Made by a program: the position numbers and the translations under genes. DNA of 64,000 bases from G965222535 sp965222535. Its GTDB lineage: Bacteria > Pseudomonadota > Gammaproteobacteria > HK1. Within the stretch, counting starts at the first letter, position 1. Each line of letters opens with the position of its first letter. Of the stretch, positions 17,084-25,400 are shown piece after piece. The stretch lies in the NCBI GenBank assembly GCA_965222535.1, contig OZ244957.1, positions 930,001 through 994,000 on the forward strand, in the 5' to 3' direction. The notes under the pieces are model-generated. The model was not told where the DNA came from. It saw only the letters and a program-made list of their open reading frames with translations, and did not search any database.

Positions 17084-19426
17084 ATGACTAAAAATACAAA
17101 ACAAACGGCAGTACCCAAACCACAGAACTATCGGAACGCTCACCCCCCCAGCGTATCATCAGGATCAGTGGTGGGATGGGGTGCCAAGGCGGGGTGGTGG
17201 ATGAATATCATACTTGCTGCCTTGATACTGTTGTGGCCGGTGGGATTACGAACAGCGTTGCTGATGGCTAAAGAAACAGCGCCTGACTGGCCGGATGCAC
17301 CTGGGGTGATGGCAGATTTAGCCGCTGGATTTACGATCATAGCATTCGTACTGTGGTTGTTGCGATCCGGTACGGTAGGACGAGCGCTCGCTACCGTTGT
17401 AGCCGTCGTCTGGGTACTGGTTAATCTTGGTTGCTATGAGTTCGCGCTGGTGTACGAAGGGATCGATGCGCTGCGGCATGCCCACTATCTGCTTGACCCA
17501 ACCTTCTTCTGGGGTTCGGCTATAACATGGAAGCTACTCACACTTTTTATTGCAAGTAGTGCTGCTTTGGGCGTACTCATCTGGTGGCCACATAATGTCG
17601 TTCCTACCCGCCGCTTGGTGGCAGGATTGGTGGGCATTGCGCTAACGGGGGTAGCACTGTCGACGAGTTGGTCGCTTCAGCCCGAAGTCGCACCCTGGCG
17701 CCAGCACAACTTGGTTTTCGCTAATCTTGCTACCGGGCTCAGGTCTGCAGATGAGCATTCAGCGATGATGGCGACACTGGAGCTAAAAGAAGCAGCGGCG
17801 CAACTCTTTCGCCGCGATCTCAGTGGAGCGCCTGTCATCCCGCACGTAGCGAAACCGGTTAACGTATTGTTGGTACTACTGGAAGGTGTCTCTGGAGGAT
17901 ATTTACCAAGCATCGCTACCCGTTCAGGGTTCGATTATGACATCCCGATGAAACACCTCGATACCATAGCGCAACAGGGCATATCGTGGACCTCAATGAT
18001 CACCCACGAGCACCAAACCAACCGCGGCGAATACAGCATTCTGTGCGGGGATTACCCAAAGCTCGATGCCTCGCAGGCAAAGATGAGCGAGTATATCCTT
18101 GGTAGCCGCAGACGCTGTTTGCCGCGCATATTGGCCGATGCCGGCTGGCATACCGCTTATCTGCAATCGGCACCTCTGGCCTTTATGTACAAGGATCAAT
18201 TCATGGCCCAGATTGGCTTTGAGCAGGTTTATGGGGATACTTGGTTCAAGCAGGCGTATGCGCGCAATCATTGGGGCATTGATGACCGCGCCTTCTTTGA
18301 GCAAGGGATGTACCTGGTACGAACGCTGAATACCAAACCCAAACCCTGGTTTCTGACCCTACTGACGGTGGGAACCCACCATCCGTATATTGTACCGGAT
18401 GACTTCAAGGTAACCGGCGAACACCAGGATGACCACACCCGTGCGTTGCTGTGGTTGGATCAAGCGGTGGGCGAATTTTATGCAGCGCTGGTAGCGGAAG
18501 GGATCCTTGACAATACCTTGGTGCTGTTCACCTCGGATGAATCCGCGGGCTTCCAACATGGGTTTAGCGACACGATCCGCACGCTGAGCGGGAATTGGGG
18601 GATTCTAATCGCGCATTCTCCTGGAGCCCCAGCGATGATGATTGATGACCTCGTAGTGCAAAGCGATCTCTCTCTTTCGGTGTTGGATTACCTTGGCTTG
18701 GCCGACGGCGCAGGCAGCCACTTTGTTGGGCGCAGTGTATTTCGCCGTTACCAACACCCTCGTTCGGCGGTATTTGCCAACCTGTATAAAAACAGAGTCT
18801 ACGGCATCGACCAAAACGGAGTAATGAGTACTTGTAGCCAGAACCAGTTGACGCAATGCGAGAGCTTTCGATCAACGAAAGGAGGAGTGTTTGCTCCAAG
18901 CTATTACAAAGTACCCGATGATCCAGCTCGACTTGAAATGATCCGTCAGACGGTTGCTGCGTCTGGACGCTTGACCCCGGTGGGTTCCCGCATCTACTCC
19001 CTGCTTCAACCTCGGGAGATAAAGGTATTTAGTGGTGATGGAAAAAAGCAGGTGATCTTCGGCGGACAGTTTCTCACGGTGGAAGGGAACATGCGTATTG
19101 ACGTGGTTCTTGAGGTCGAGCTTGCCGGGAGCAAAGGGAGTGTTGTTTTGAAGCACTTCCTAGGATCGGTGAGAACGGGCTTAGTACACGCCCCGTGGTT
19201 GTTTAATCTGGGCACCAATCAGGTGCTGTCATTCAGCTACACCGCAACATTAACCGAGACTCATCATCTGCTGCAGGCTTACCTTTCGATCCAAGAATCC
19301 CAAGGGACTGATCTTAAACTGCGCTTCAGGAATGCCCGTATGTCGATTTCACCCATTACTGCCGCGGCCCCTGAGAAAACGACCGTGCGCGTTCATCGCG
19401 CTGATATTCGCCGGCTTGAGGAATAG
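17084..19426 (+). CDS. LTA synthase family sulfatase-type membrane enzyme
   Basis: A 780-residue inner-membrane protein with five predicted membrane segments (about residues 41-60, 78-94, 101-118, 150-168 and 178-196) and a large periplasmic alkaline phosphatase-superfamily domain. In LTA synthases and phosphoglycerol/phosphoethanolamine transferases a threonine attacks the donor head group. Here HEHQTNRGEYSILCG places that threonine at about 312, a metal glutamate lies in LLEGVSG (about 267), and SDESAGFQHG and GTHHPYIVP supply further metal ligands. In Gram-negative bacteria such enzymes decorate glucans or lipopolysaccharide. The last 200 residues look beta-rich and have no family I recognise. 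The gene is single. Confidence 0.82.
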   Translation: MTKNTKQTAVPKPQNYRNAHPPSVSSGSVVGWGAKAGWWMNIILAALILLWPVGLRTALLMAKETAPDWPDAPGVMADLAAGFTIIAFVLWLLRSGTVGRALATVVAVVWVLVNLGCYEFALVYEGIDALRHAHYLLDPTFFWGSAITWKLLTLFIASSAALGVLIWWPHNVVPTRRLVAGLVGIALTGVALSTSWSLQPEVAPWRQHNLVFANLATGLRSADEHSAMMATLELKEAAAQLFRRDLSGAPVIPHVAKPVNVLLVLLEGVSGGYLPSIATRSGFDYDIPMKHLDTIAQQGISWTSMITHEHQTNRGEYSILCGDYPKLDASQAKMSEYILGSRRRCLPRILADAGWHTAYLQSAPLAFMYKDQFMAQIGFEQVYGDTWFKQAYARNHWGIDDRAFFEQGMYLVRTLNTKPKPWFLTLLTVGTHHPYIVPDDFKVTGEHQDDHTRALLWLDQAVGEFYAALVAEGILDNTLVLFTSDESAGFQHGFSDTIRTLSGNWGILIAHSPGAPAMMIDDLVVQSDLSLSVLDYLGLADGAGSHFVGRSVFRRYQHPRSAVFANLYKNRVYGIDQNGVMSTCSQNQLTQCESFRSTKGGVFAPSYYKVPDDPARLEMIRQTVAASGRLTPVGSRIYSLLQPREIKVFSGDGKKQVIFGGQFLTVEGNMRIDVVLEVELAGSKGSVVLKHFLGSVRTGLVHAPWLFNLGTNQVLSFSYTATLTETHHLLQAYLSIQESQGTDLKLRFRNARMSISPITAAAPEKTTVRVHRADIRRLEE

Positions 19427-19435
19427 CAGCGATGC

Positions 19436-19570
19436 CTCGAAAAATGTTTGATGTAAGGGAAGCAAACGCCAGTCGCCCTATGGACTCCTTTCTTCCGCTT
19501 CCCTTACAAGCTGGCTTAAAACCTCTCTTACTAAGAATAGAGGATGGGCTACGGATGGGTACATAGTGAC
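19436..19570 (+). repeat. Type D repeat, matching the upstream end of the IS at 56.5 kb
   Basis: About 130 bases from TGCCTCGAAAAATGTTTGA to GGATGGGTACA match 56536-56675. An inverted repeat lies inside: GTAAGGGAAGC and GCTTCCCTTAC. The match stops before the transposase start, so this is either a solo IS end or a MITE related to it. The rest of the 19427-19760 gap also contains, near 19664-19700, GCGCTTTCGACTTAGCG, which recurs inverted near 37290. Confidence 0.75.
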
Positions 19571-19760
19571 GGCTCGGGACAGGTGTCAATAATGGCAAAA
19601 CAAGATCAATTGGACATTTTTGCGAGATCATCATCTGTGTTTTATCCGCAACAACCAAGCACAGCCTGCGCTTTCGACTTAGCGCCGTGCATTTTGCTCC
19701 ATTGGATGCTCTGGAATGGTGCGCACGAGGTCAGGCGCACGGCGACCGGGCAACCCTACA

Positions 19761-20795
19761 TTACCCATCCGGTGCCAACTGCTGGCTTAGCTCAACCAGT
19801 CGATTGAAGCACCGCAGCGCCGCGCCGTTATCGATGTTAGCGGCCGCAAGCTGTACCCCCTGCGTCAGCGAGGTCGCAAGGCCAGCGACATAGATCGCCG
19901 CCCCGGCGTTCAGCCGCACCGCATCACGGGCAACGCCGTCATTGCCGTTGAGCACTGCCATGATGATCGCTAGGCTATCGGCGGGCGAGGCGATCTTAAC
20001 AACTTCCATGGAGCGGCGTTTAATGCCGAATTGCTCTGGTTCGATCCAGTAGCTTTTGACCTTGCCGTGCGAAAGTTCAGCAACCTGTGTCGCACACGCG
20101 GTGCTAATCTCGTCGAGGCCGTCTGCGGCGTGCACTACGATGACATGGCGTGAACCCAACCCGACCATGACCTCGGCCAACGCTTCAACCCATTTGGCAT
20201 CAAACACCCCAATGATCTGGTTGGGCGCAGCGGCCGGGTTGGTCAACGGCCCAAGGAGATTAAAAATCGTACGCACCGCCATTTCACGGCGCGGACCAAT
20301 CGCATGTTTCATCGCGCCGTGGTGCAGCGGAGCAAACATGAAGCCAACCCCGATGGCGGCGATACAGCGGCTGATTTGAGATGGTGCGAGGTCTAGCCGC
20401 ACGCCGGCCTCCTCCAGCACATCGGCGCTGCCACTTTTCCCCGACAGCGATCGATTCCCGTGTTTTGCGACCTGCGCACCAGCGGCAGCGGCAACGAATG
20501 CACTGGCCGTACTGATGTTAAACGAAGCCGATCCATCGCCACCGGTACCACAGGTATCGACTAGGTGTGCGCCCTCAATTTCAACGCGCGTCACCAGCGA
20601 ACGCATCACCGTCGCAGCGGCAGTGATTTCGCTGATCGTCTCGCCTTTCATCGCAAGACCGACCAAAAACCCACCGATTTGGGCTGGAGTCGCTTCCCCG
20701 GTCATAATGCAGCGCATTACCGCAGTCATCTCATCAAAACCAAGATGTTGACGCGCAACCACGTGGCGGATAGCGCTTTTAATGTCCATTGTCAT
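19761..20795 (-). CDS. trpD: Anthranilate phosphoribosyltransferase
   Basis: Second step of tryptophan synthesis: transfers phosphoribose from PRPP to anthranilate. At 344 residues it is the standard size. The PRPP/glycine-rich loop VDTCGTGGDGSASFNIST is exact for the family, followed by VAKHGNRSLSGKSGSADVLE and the anthranilate-site region FMFAPLHHGAMKHAIGPRRE. ORF ends with a helical LTQGVQLAAANIDNG segment. No trpE, trpG or trpC adjoins it, so the trp genes are dispersed. It lies downstream of obgE in the same direction, 129 bases apart. An alternative ATG two codons in (MDIKSAIRH) is equally plausible. Confidence 0.95.
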   Translation of the reverse strand: MTMDIKSAIRHVVARQHLGFDEMTAVMRCIMTGEATPAQIGGFLVGLAMKGETISEITAAATVMRSLVTRVEIEGAHLVDTCGTGGDGSASFNISTASAFVAAAAGAQVAKHGNRSLSGKSGSADVLEEAGVRLDLAPSQISRCIAAIGVGFMFAPLHHGAMKHAIGPRREMAVRTIFNLLGPLTNPAAAPNQIIGVFDAKWVEALAEVMVGLGSRHVIVVHAADGLDEISTACATQVAELSHGKVKSYWIEPEQFGIKRRSMEVVKIASPADSLAIIMAVLNGNDGVARDAVRLNAGAAIYVAGLATSLTQGVQLAAANIDNGAALRCFNRLVELSQQLAPDG

Positions 20796-20924
20796 CGTTG
20801 CAACCTCGGGTTCGTGTGCCTTGCACCCGCCTTAACGCGTGTACTAAGCGCAGGCTTGTGGTGAGAAGACTAAACAGGGCAAGGGCACCTAGCGCGGCCT
20901 GCGGCGCGTCTGGTTTGCCACTGC

Positions 20925-21932
20925 TCAAGTAGGGTGCAGGTGTTTTGCTATTGCACGCATCAAAGCCGTGCAACCGTCACCGCGTAGCGCGGCAATGGAA
21001 AACCAGGGGGTACGATCAAGGCGTGCGCCCACAGCGTCAATATAAGCAGCACGCTTGGCAGCCGGAATGCAATCCACTTTGTTGAGTACGATCCAACGCT
21101 CGCGCTCAGCAAGTGCGTTGCCAAAATCGCGTAGTTCTTTCTCAATCGTATCGATTTTACTTAGCGGATCGTGGTTTCCTAACCAGCATTCGCCAACATC
21201 CACCACATGCAGCAACAGCCGCGTGCGCGCCAGATGGTTCAGGAACTGCACCCCTAAGCCGATTCCCTGAGTAGCACCGGCAAGCAACCCGGGGATATCG
21301 GCGATGTGAAACGCAGTATCCGATCCGGCATTGACGACCCCCAGGCTGGGGTAGCGGGTGGTGAATGGATAAGGGGCGACCTTAGGCGTCGCCGCCGACA
21401 CGGCGCGCAGCAGCGTCGATTTGCCGGCATTCGGCAACCCCAACAGACCGACATCGGCCAATATGCGCAACTCAAACCGTAGGTCACAGGATTCCCCTGG
21501 CTGTCCTAGAGTAGTGCGCCTCGGTGCCTGCTGAACGCTCGATTTAAAACGCGCATTACCCAGCCCGCGGTGACCGCCGCAGGCGACTACCAAAACATCG
21601 TGGTCGTACAGCAGTTCACCGATCAGCGTTTCACCCAAAGTGTACACCAAGGTACCCAAAGGTACTGTTATTTGCAGGTCACCGCCATTGCGCCCGCGGC
21701 AATCATTGCCACGTCCGTTTTCGCCTCGCCCCGCCTTGAATAAGCGCCGATAACGGAATTTCACCAATGTATTTAAACTCACGTCACCGACCAATGACAC
21801 CGTGCCACCATGACCGCCATCACCACCGTCTGGGCCTCCTTTGGGCATGAATTTGCCGCGCCGGAAACTAAGGCAGCCGTTACCACCAGCGCCCGCTTCA
21901 ACCCGAATGGACGCTTCATCAACGAACTTCAC
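20925..21932 (-). CDS. obgE: Obg family GTPase (ObgE/CgtA)
   Basis: Essential GTPase that binds the 50S ribosomal subunit and links ribosome assembly to growth and stress. The 335-residue protein has the N-terminal Obg domain rich in glycine turns (GGDGGHGGTVSLVGDVSL, NGRGNDCRGRNGGD). It is followed by the G domain with GLPNAGKSTLL (G1), TTRYPSLGVV (G2), DIPGL (G3) and NKVD (G4). The acidic C-terminal tail of E. coli ObgE is shortened. rplU and rpmA, its usual upstream companions, are absent. proB, often downstream in gammaproteobacteria, is here on the opposite strand and divergent. Confidence 0.96.
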   Translation of the reverse strand: MKFVDEASIRVEAGAGGNGCLSFRRGKFMPKGGPDGGDGGHGGTVSLVGDVSLNTLVKFRYRRLFKAGRGENGRGNDCRGRNGGDLQITVPLGTLVYTLGETLIGELLYDHDVLVVACGGHRGLGNARFKSSVQQAPRRTTLGQPGESCDLRFELRILADVGLLGLPNAGKSTLLRAVSAATPKVAPYPFTTRYPSLGVVNAGSDTAFHIADIPGLLAGATQGIGLGVQFLNHLARTRLLLHVVDVGECWLGNHDPLSKIDTIEKELRDFGNALAERERWIVLNKVDCIPAAKRAAYIDAVGARLDRTPWFSIAALRGDGCTALMRAIAKHLHPT

Positions 21933-22139
21933 GTGCTGAGAACCAATGAATACAGGCGTTTCTGGGGGTGAAATAAAAAAACCACAAGCTGGAGTCCAAT
22001 GCTAATCCATGCAAGGCCGGCGGTTGCTGATCGGTTGATCGCAACTAACGAGACGATTGAAGGCCCGGCGCGCCAGCGCATCATACCACCTTGGGCACCC
22101 CTGCCTCAGCACCGAGGCACCGCCAAATAGGCACACCTA

Positions 22140-22266
22140 TTCAAGGTGTTCTATTAGGGAAAAGGGTATGTTAGTCCATAACTTTGAGAAACATTTTAGC
22201 TTTGGACAAAGGGAGCATTTTTGCTCTGGACTAGCACATCTCACCTCCGGGTTTTTCGAGGTTCCC
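22140..22266 (-). repeat. Type B intergenic element with altered interior
   Basis: Minus-strand reading: GGAACCTCGAAAAACCCGGA at 22266, a variant interior, GTTATGGACTAACATACCC, then TTTCCCTAATAGAACACC. The interior holds its own inverted repeat TTTAGCTTTGGACAAAGGGA/GCTCTGGACTA. The remainder of the 469-base gap between obgE and proB shows nothing clear. Confidence 0.65.
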
Positions 22267-22401
22267 CAATGTGAATTATAATACGCTCATCAATAGCGAA
22301 GTTCAGCAACATCAGTCACTCAATGCACGACTTGCATCCGCGATCCCAACGCTGCCGCCAGCCCGTTACCGTATAGGACGATCACTGCAATACGCAATGG
22401 A

Positions 22402-23544
22402 ATGAACGCAGATACAGCTTTACCGCCAGCGTATAAATCGCGCACGACCTGGGTGATAAAAATCGGTAGTGCATTGATTACCGATAATGGGCGCGGACTG
22501 AAGTCATCAATGGTCAACACGTGGGTCGATCAGATCGCCGCCTTGCGCGCCCAAGGAGTCGGCGTTGTGCTGGTGTCATCGGGTTCAGTCGCCGAAGGGG
22601 TGCAACGCCTCGGACTGGGTCAGCGCCCCGGCGTGCTGTTCGATCTGCAAGCTGTCGCGGCAGTGGGGCAGATGGGGTTGATCCAGGCCTATGCTTCGGC
22701 GTTTCAGCGTCACGCAACCCACACCGCGCAAATACTGCTGACGCATGATGACTTTTCCAATCGCCAGCGCTACCTCAATACCCGTAGCACCCTGCGGCGG
22801 TTGCTGCAATTTGGTGTCGTTCCCATCGTCAACGAAAATGACGCCATCGCAACGCACGGTAACCAGTTGGGCGATAACGATCAACTCGCCGGGCTGGTGG
22901 CAAACTTAGTAGAAGCCGACATGTTGGTGCTGCTGACCGACCAACAGGGGTTGTTTGACGGCGATCCGCGCCGTGATCCCAGCGTTTCTTTAATCGAGCA
23001 GGGGCAAGCCAGCGATCCCGCTCTGAAAGCGGTCGCCGGCAATAGCGGAGTATTCGGTCGCGGCGGCATGCGCACCAAACTCAAGGCAGCATCTCTTGCC
23101 GCTCGCTCGGGCACCACAGTGCGCATCGTCAATGGACGCACCACGTCGATCCTAGAGCGACTGTATAGCGGCGAGAACCATGGCACGCTACTGACTCCAG
23201 GACAAATACCGACGACAGCCCGTAAACAATGGTTGGCCGGGCAACTGGTGCTCAAAGGATTATTGCGCCTTGATGCCGGCGCGGCACGCGTGCTACAGCA
23301 TTCCGGCAGCAGCCTGTTGGCTATCGGGGTATGTGGCGCGGAAGGGGATTTTGGTCGCGGCGATGCGGTTGCCTGTATTACCCCCGAAGGCCATGAAATC
23401 GCTCGCGGCCTAGTTAACTATACAGTCGCCGAAGTACGCACCATCATGGGGCATCACAGCGAAGAGATAAAATCACGCCTCGGTTATATCGCCGATCCTG
23501 AGCTTATTCACCGTGACAACCTAGTCATCACCGCTGCCGACTGA
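22402..23544 (+). CDS. proB: Glutamate 5-kinase with PUA domain
   Basis: First step of proline synthesis: ATP-dependent phosphorylation of glutamate, feedback-inhibited by proline in characterised enzymes. The 380 residues split into an amino-acid kinase domain (to about 265) and a C-terminal PUA domain (about 285-370), as in E. coli (367 residues). Kinase motifs are VIKIGSALIT, VVLVSSGSVAEG, PIVNENDAIAT, GDNDQLAGLVANLVEAD and LTDQQGLFDGDPRRDP. PUA motifs are GAARVLQHSGSSLLAIGV and GDAVACITPEGHEIARGLV. proA is not adjacent. The gene is divergent from obgE. Confidence 0.96.
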   Translation: MNADTALPPAYKSRTTWVIKIGSALITDNGRGLKSSMVNTWVDQIAALRAQGVGVVLVSSGSVAEGVQRLGLGQRPGVLFDLQAVAAVGQMGLIQAYASAFQRHATHTAQILLTHDDFSNRQRYLNTRSTLRRLLQFGVVPIVNENDAIATHGNQLGDNDQLAGLVANLVEADMLVLLTDQQGLFDGDPRRDPSVSLIEQGQASDPALKAVAGNSGVFGRGGMRTKLKAASLAARSGTTVRIVNGRTTSILERLYSGENHGTLLTPGQIPTTARKQWLAGQLVLKGLLRLDAGAARVLQHSGSSLLAIGVCGAEGDFGRGDAVACITPEGHEIARGLVNYTVAEVRTIMGHHSEEIKSRLGYIADPELIHRDNLVITAAD

Positions 23545-23870
23545 TCCTGCAAAGATAGGGTTAGCCAAAGAAACCGCAAAGGCACTTCAGCGCCCCACCG
23601 CCGAGGCACCGCTTTCGCGTCTTTAAAAACATCACGGCGTGCACCGCATTATACGCCTCTAGGTGAGATACGGCAGAAATTCCCGCCGGCAGTAATGGCT
23701 TTCCCTTGGTCAGAGCACGGATTAAAATCAAATTACCGATCAGCTAAGCACCTAATTTATTGTATGATGGACACTAGGGTACAAGACCTTCCCGCTGGAT
23801 CGTCGTGATGTGCTCAGCAGGTCTTGGTTATGGTTGTCACAACATGCTTACCGCATGGAGGATTTAGTTT
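23545..23870. other. 326-base gap before the LysM-like gene, no gene seen
   Basis: Contains TATGATGG near 23764, which could be a -10 element, but no well-spaced -35. There is no long repeat copy, only an AGGCACCGC fragment at about 23614. Confidence 0.35.
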
Positions 23871-25043
23871 GTGCGTACTCTGCTATTTTTGATCGTCGTC
23901 ACCGCCTTATTTGCCACCGCCTTCATCTTATTTATTGCTGAAAATCAGGACCCTGATGTGCAAAGGCAACGGAATAACACCCAGCAGTTACCAGAAACTG
24001 GAGCCGCTGAACCTCCCGCTGATGCGCAATCAAAGGCGGGGGTGCCATCGCTGCTGTCGCCATCTCTAGCGTCGCCCGCCCCCCAGTCGCCACCGCTGGC
24101 GGAAGCACTGGGGGTGGATACGCTGGATATTTCTTTGCTGCCTGATATTCCATCCGCCGTGGTCGCCGATGCAAAAAGCTACATCTCGGCGTTGACAAGA
24201 CCCACCGCTGAGCCGCTCAACATTGAAGACGCCGATAACTTCGTGAACCAGAACCAGATCCTGTCGTTATTGCAAGATGCCCCGATCGAAGACTTGGTGT
24301 TGGATGATCTGATCGGCGATGAAAACCTTCGCCCACATGATTCGATCACCGTTGTGCGTGAGGTAGAGGAGTTCATCCCGATGCCGATTTCGCAACTAAT
24401 TGCTACCTACAGCGGTGAACTGAAGGAAACCATTAAAGTCAATCTGGCGGGTACGGTACAGGAAATGAGCATCAATGACATACTCAGCCAATATACCGAA
24501 AACCCGGCGCAACCATTGCTGGTAGCGAAAAAGATTCGGCGCTTTGAAGTCACAACGCCAGAAGCGCTTGCCAGCAGCGCCATCCCGTCGTATAACCGAG
24601 TGCGTTTCATTCGTGGCAGCTACAAACTCAAAATGGCAACGGTGGCTGATTTAATCAGCGAACAGCGCGAGGTAGCACCGAATTCAATATTTTATGTGCG
24701 CACCGTAAAGCACCACGATAATCAGGGGTTATGGGGCATTATCCATGCTGGTCTGACAACTACTTTCGCCGCCGGGATTGGGGTACAGCAAGACCACCGT
24801 ACCAAAAACCTGCAGGTCTATATCCCGCGTTATGCTGACGAGAAAATTGGCAGCCGGAGTTCATTCCTTGGAAGGCTGATCTATACCAAGGCTTTTGATT
24901 CGTTTGTGTATAACTTCAAACAGCAACGCATGGGAGAGAATCCAAACCGTATATACCCGGGCCAGGAGCTCGTGATCATCGCTTTCCAGCCTGAAGAGTT
25001 GGTGCGCATCTACAACTATTTCTCCAACAGCAATACTGGATAA
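23871..25043 (+). CDS. Membrane-anchored protein with C-terminal LysM-like motif
   Basis: Unrecognised 390-residue protein starting at GTG, supported by GGAGGATTTAG seven bases upstream. Residues 1-24 (LLFLIVVTALFATAFILFIA) form a signal anchor without a lipobox. A proline/alanine/serine-rich linker follows to about residue 85, then an acidic segment (INIEDADNF, LQDAPIEDLVLDDLIGDE). The last 110 residues read as a LysM-like unit: NQGLWGIIHAGLT, a long insert, then NPNRIYPGQELVI, with the usual PGQ-L-I ending. This suggests a periplasmic peptidoglycan-associated protein. The insert between the two halves (about 65 residues) is longer than in normal LysM, so the assignment is tentative. Confidence 0.6.
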   Translation: MRTLLFLIVVTALFATAFILFIAENQDPDVQRQRNNTQQLPETGAAEPPADAQSKAGVPSLLSPSLASPAPQSPPLAEALGVDTLDISLLPDIPSAVVADAKSYISALTRPTAEPLNIEDADNFVNQNQILSLLQDAPIEDLVLDDLIGDENLRPHDSITVVREVEEFIPMPISQLIATYSGELKETIKVNLAGTVQEMSINDILSQYTENPAQPLLVAKKIRRFEVTTPEALASSAIPSYNRVRFIRGSYKLKMATVADLISEQREVAPNSIFYVRTVKHHDNQGLWGIIHAGLTTTFAAGIGVQQDHRTKNLQVYIPRYADEKIGSRSSFLGRLIYTKAFDSFVYNFKQQRMGENPNRIYPGQELVIIAFQPEELVRIYNYFSNSNTG

Positions 25044-25059
25044 GGGTTGTCCTTTTGCG

Positions 25060-25230
25060 GCGCTTGTCTATACCTCATGCTACTTGGAGAGGAAGGGGCA
25101 CCCCATATAACAACCTTTTCTACAAAGCTTCCTCAAACAGCCAAGCTATGCTTGGCTGTTTGAGGATAAAAATATTAAAGATCCCAGAGACACCGCCGAC
25201 AGCCGCTATGCCAGAGCATCAACCGCAGCA
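25060..25230. repeat. Partial type F repeat and hairpins
   Basis: CTCAAACAGCCAAGC and GCTTGGCTGTTTGAG form a perfect 15-base stem around TAT at 25133-25165. It is followed by GATAAAAATATTAAAGATCC, the same tail that follows the hairpin in each 235-base repeat at 58.5-59.4 kb. The remainder of the 357-base gap before xdhA shows no gene. Confidence 0.65.
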
Positions 25231-25400
25231 GCGACTTAACTTAAAGTGCACCCCCCCTCCCCTCACCCCCTTGAGAGAGCCCCTGCGAAGCATATGAACG
25301 TGTTCAATCAAGCATCTTGATGAACCTTGATATATGCACCACGCATTCGCTTTCAGCAAGCGTTTGAGCCTGCTGCGAAGACTTGCAATAGCATCTGCTC

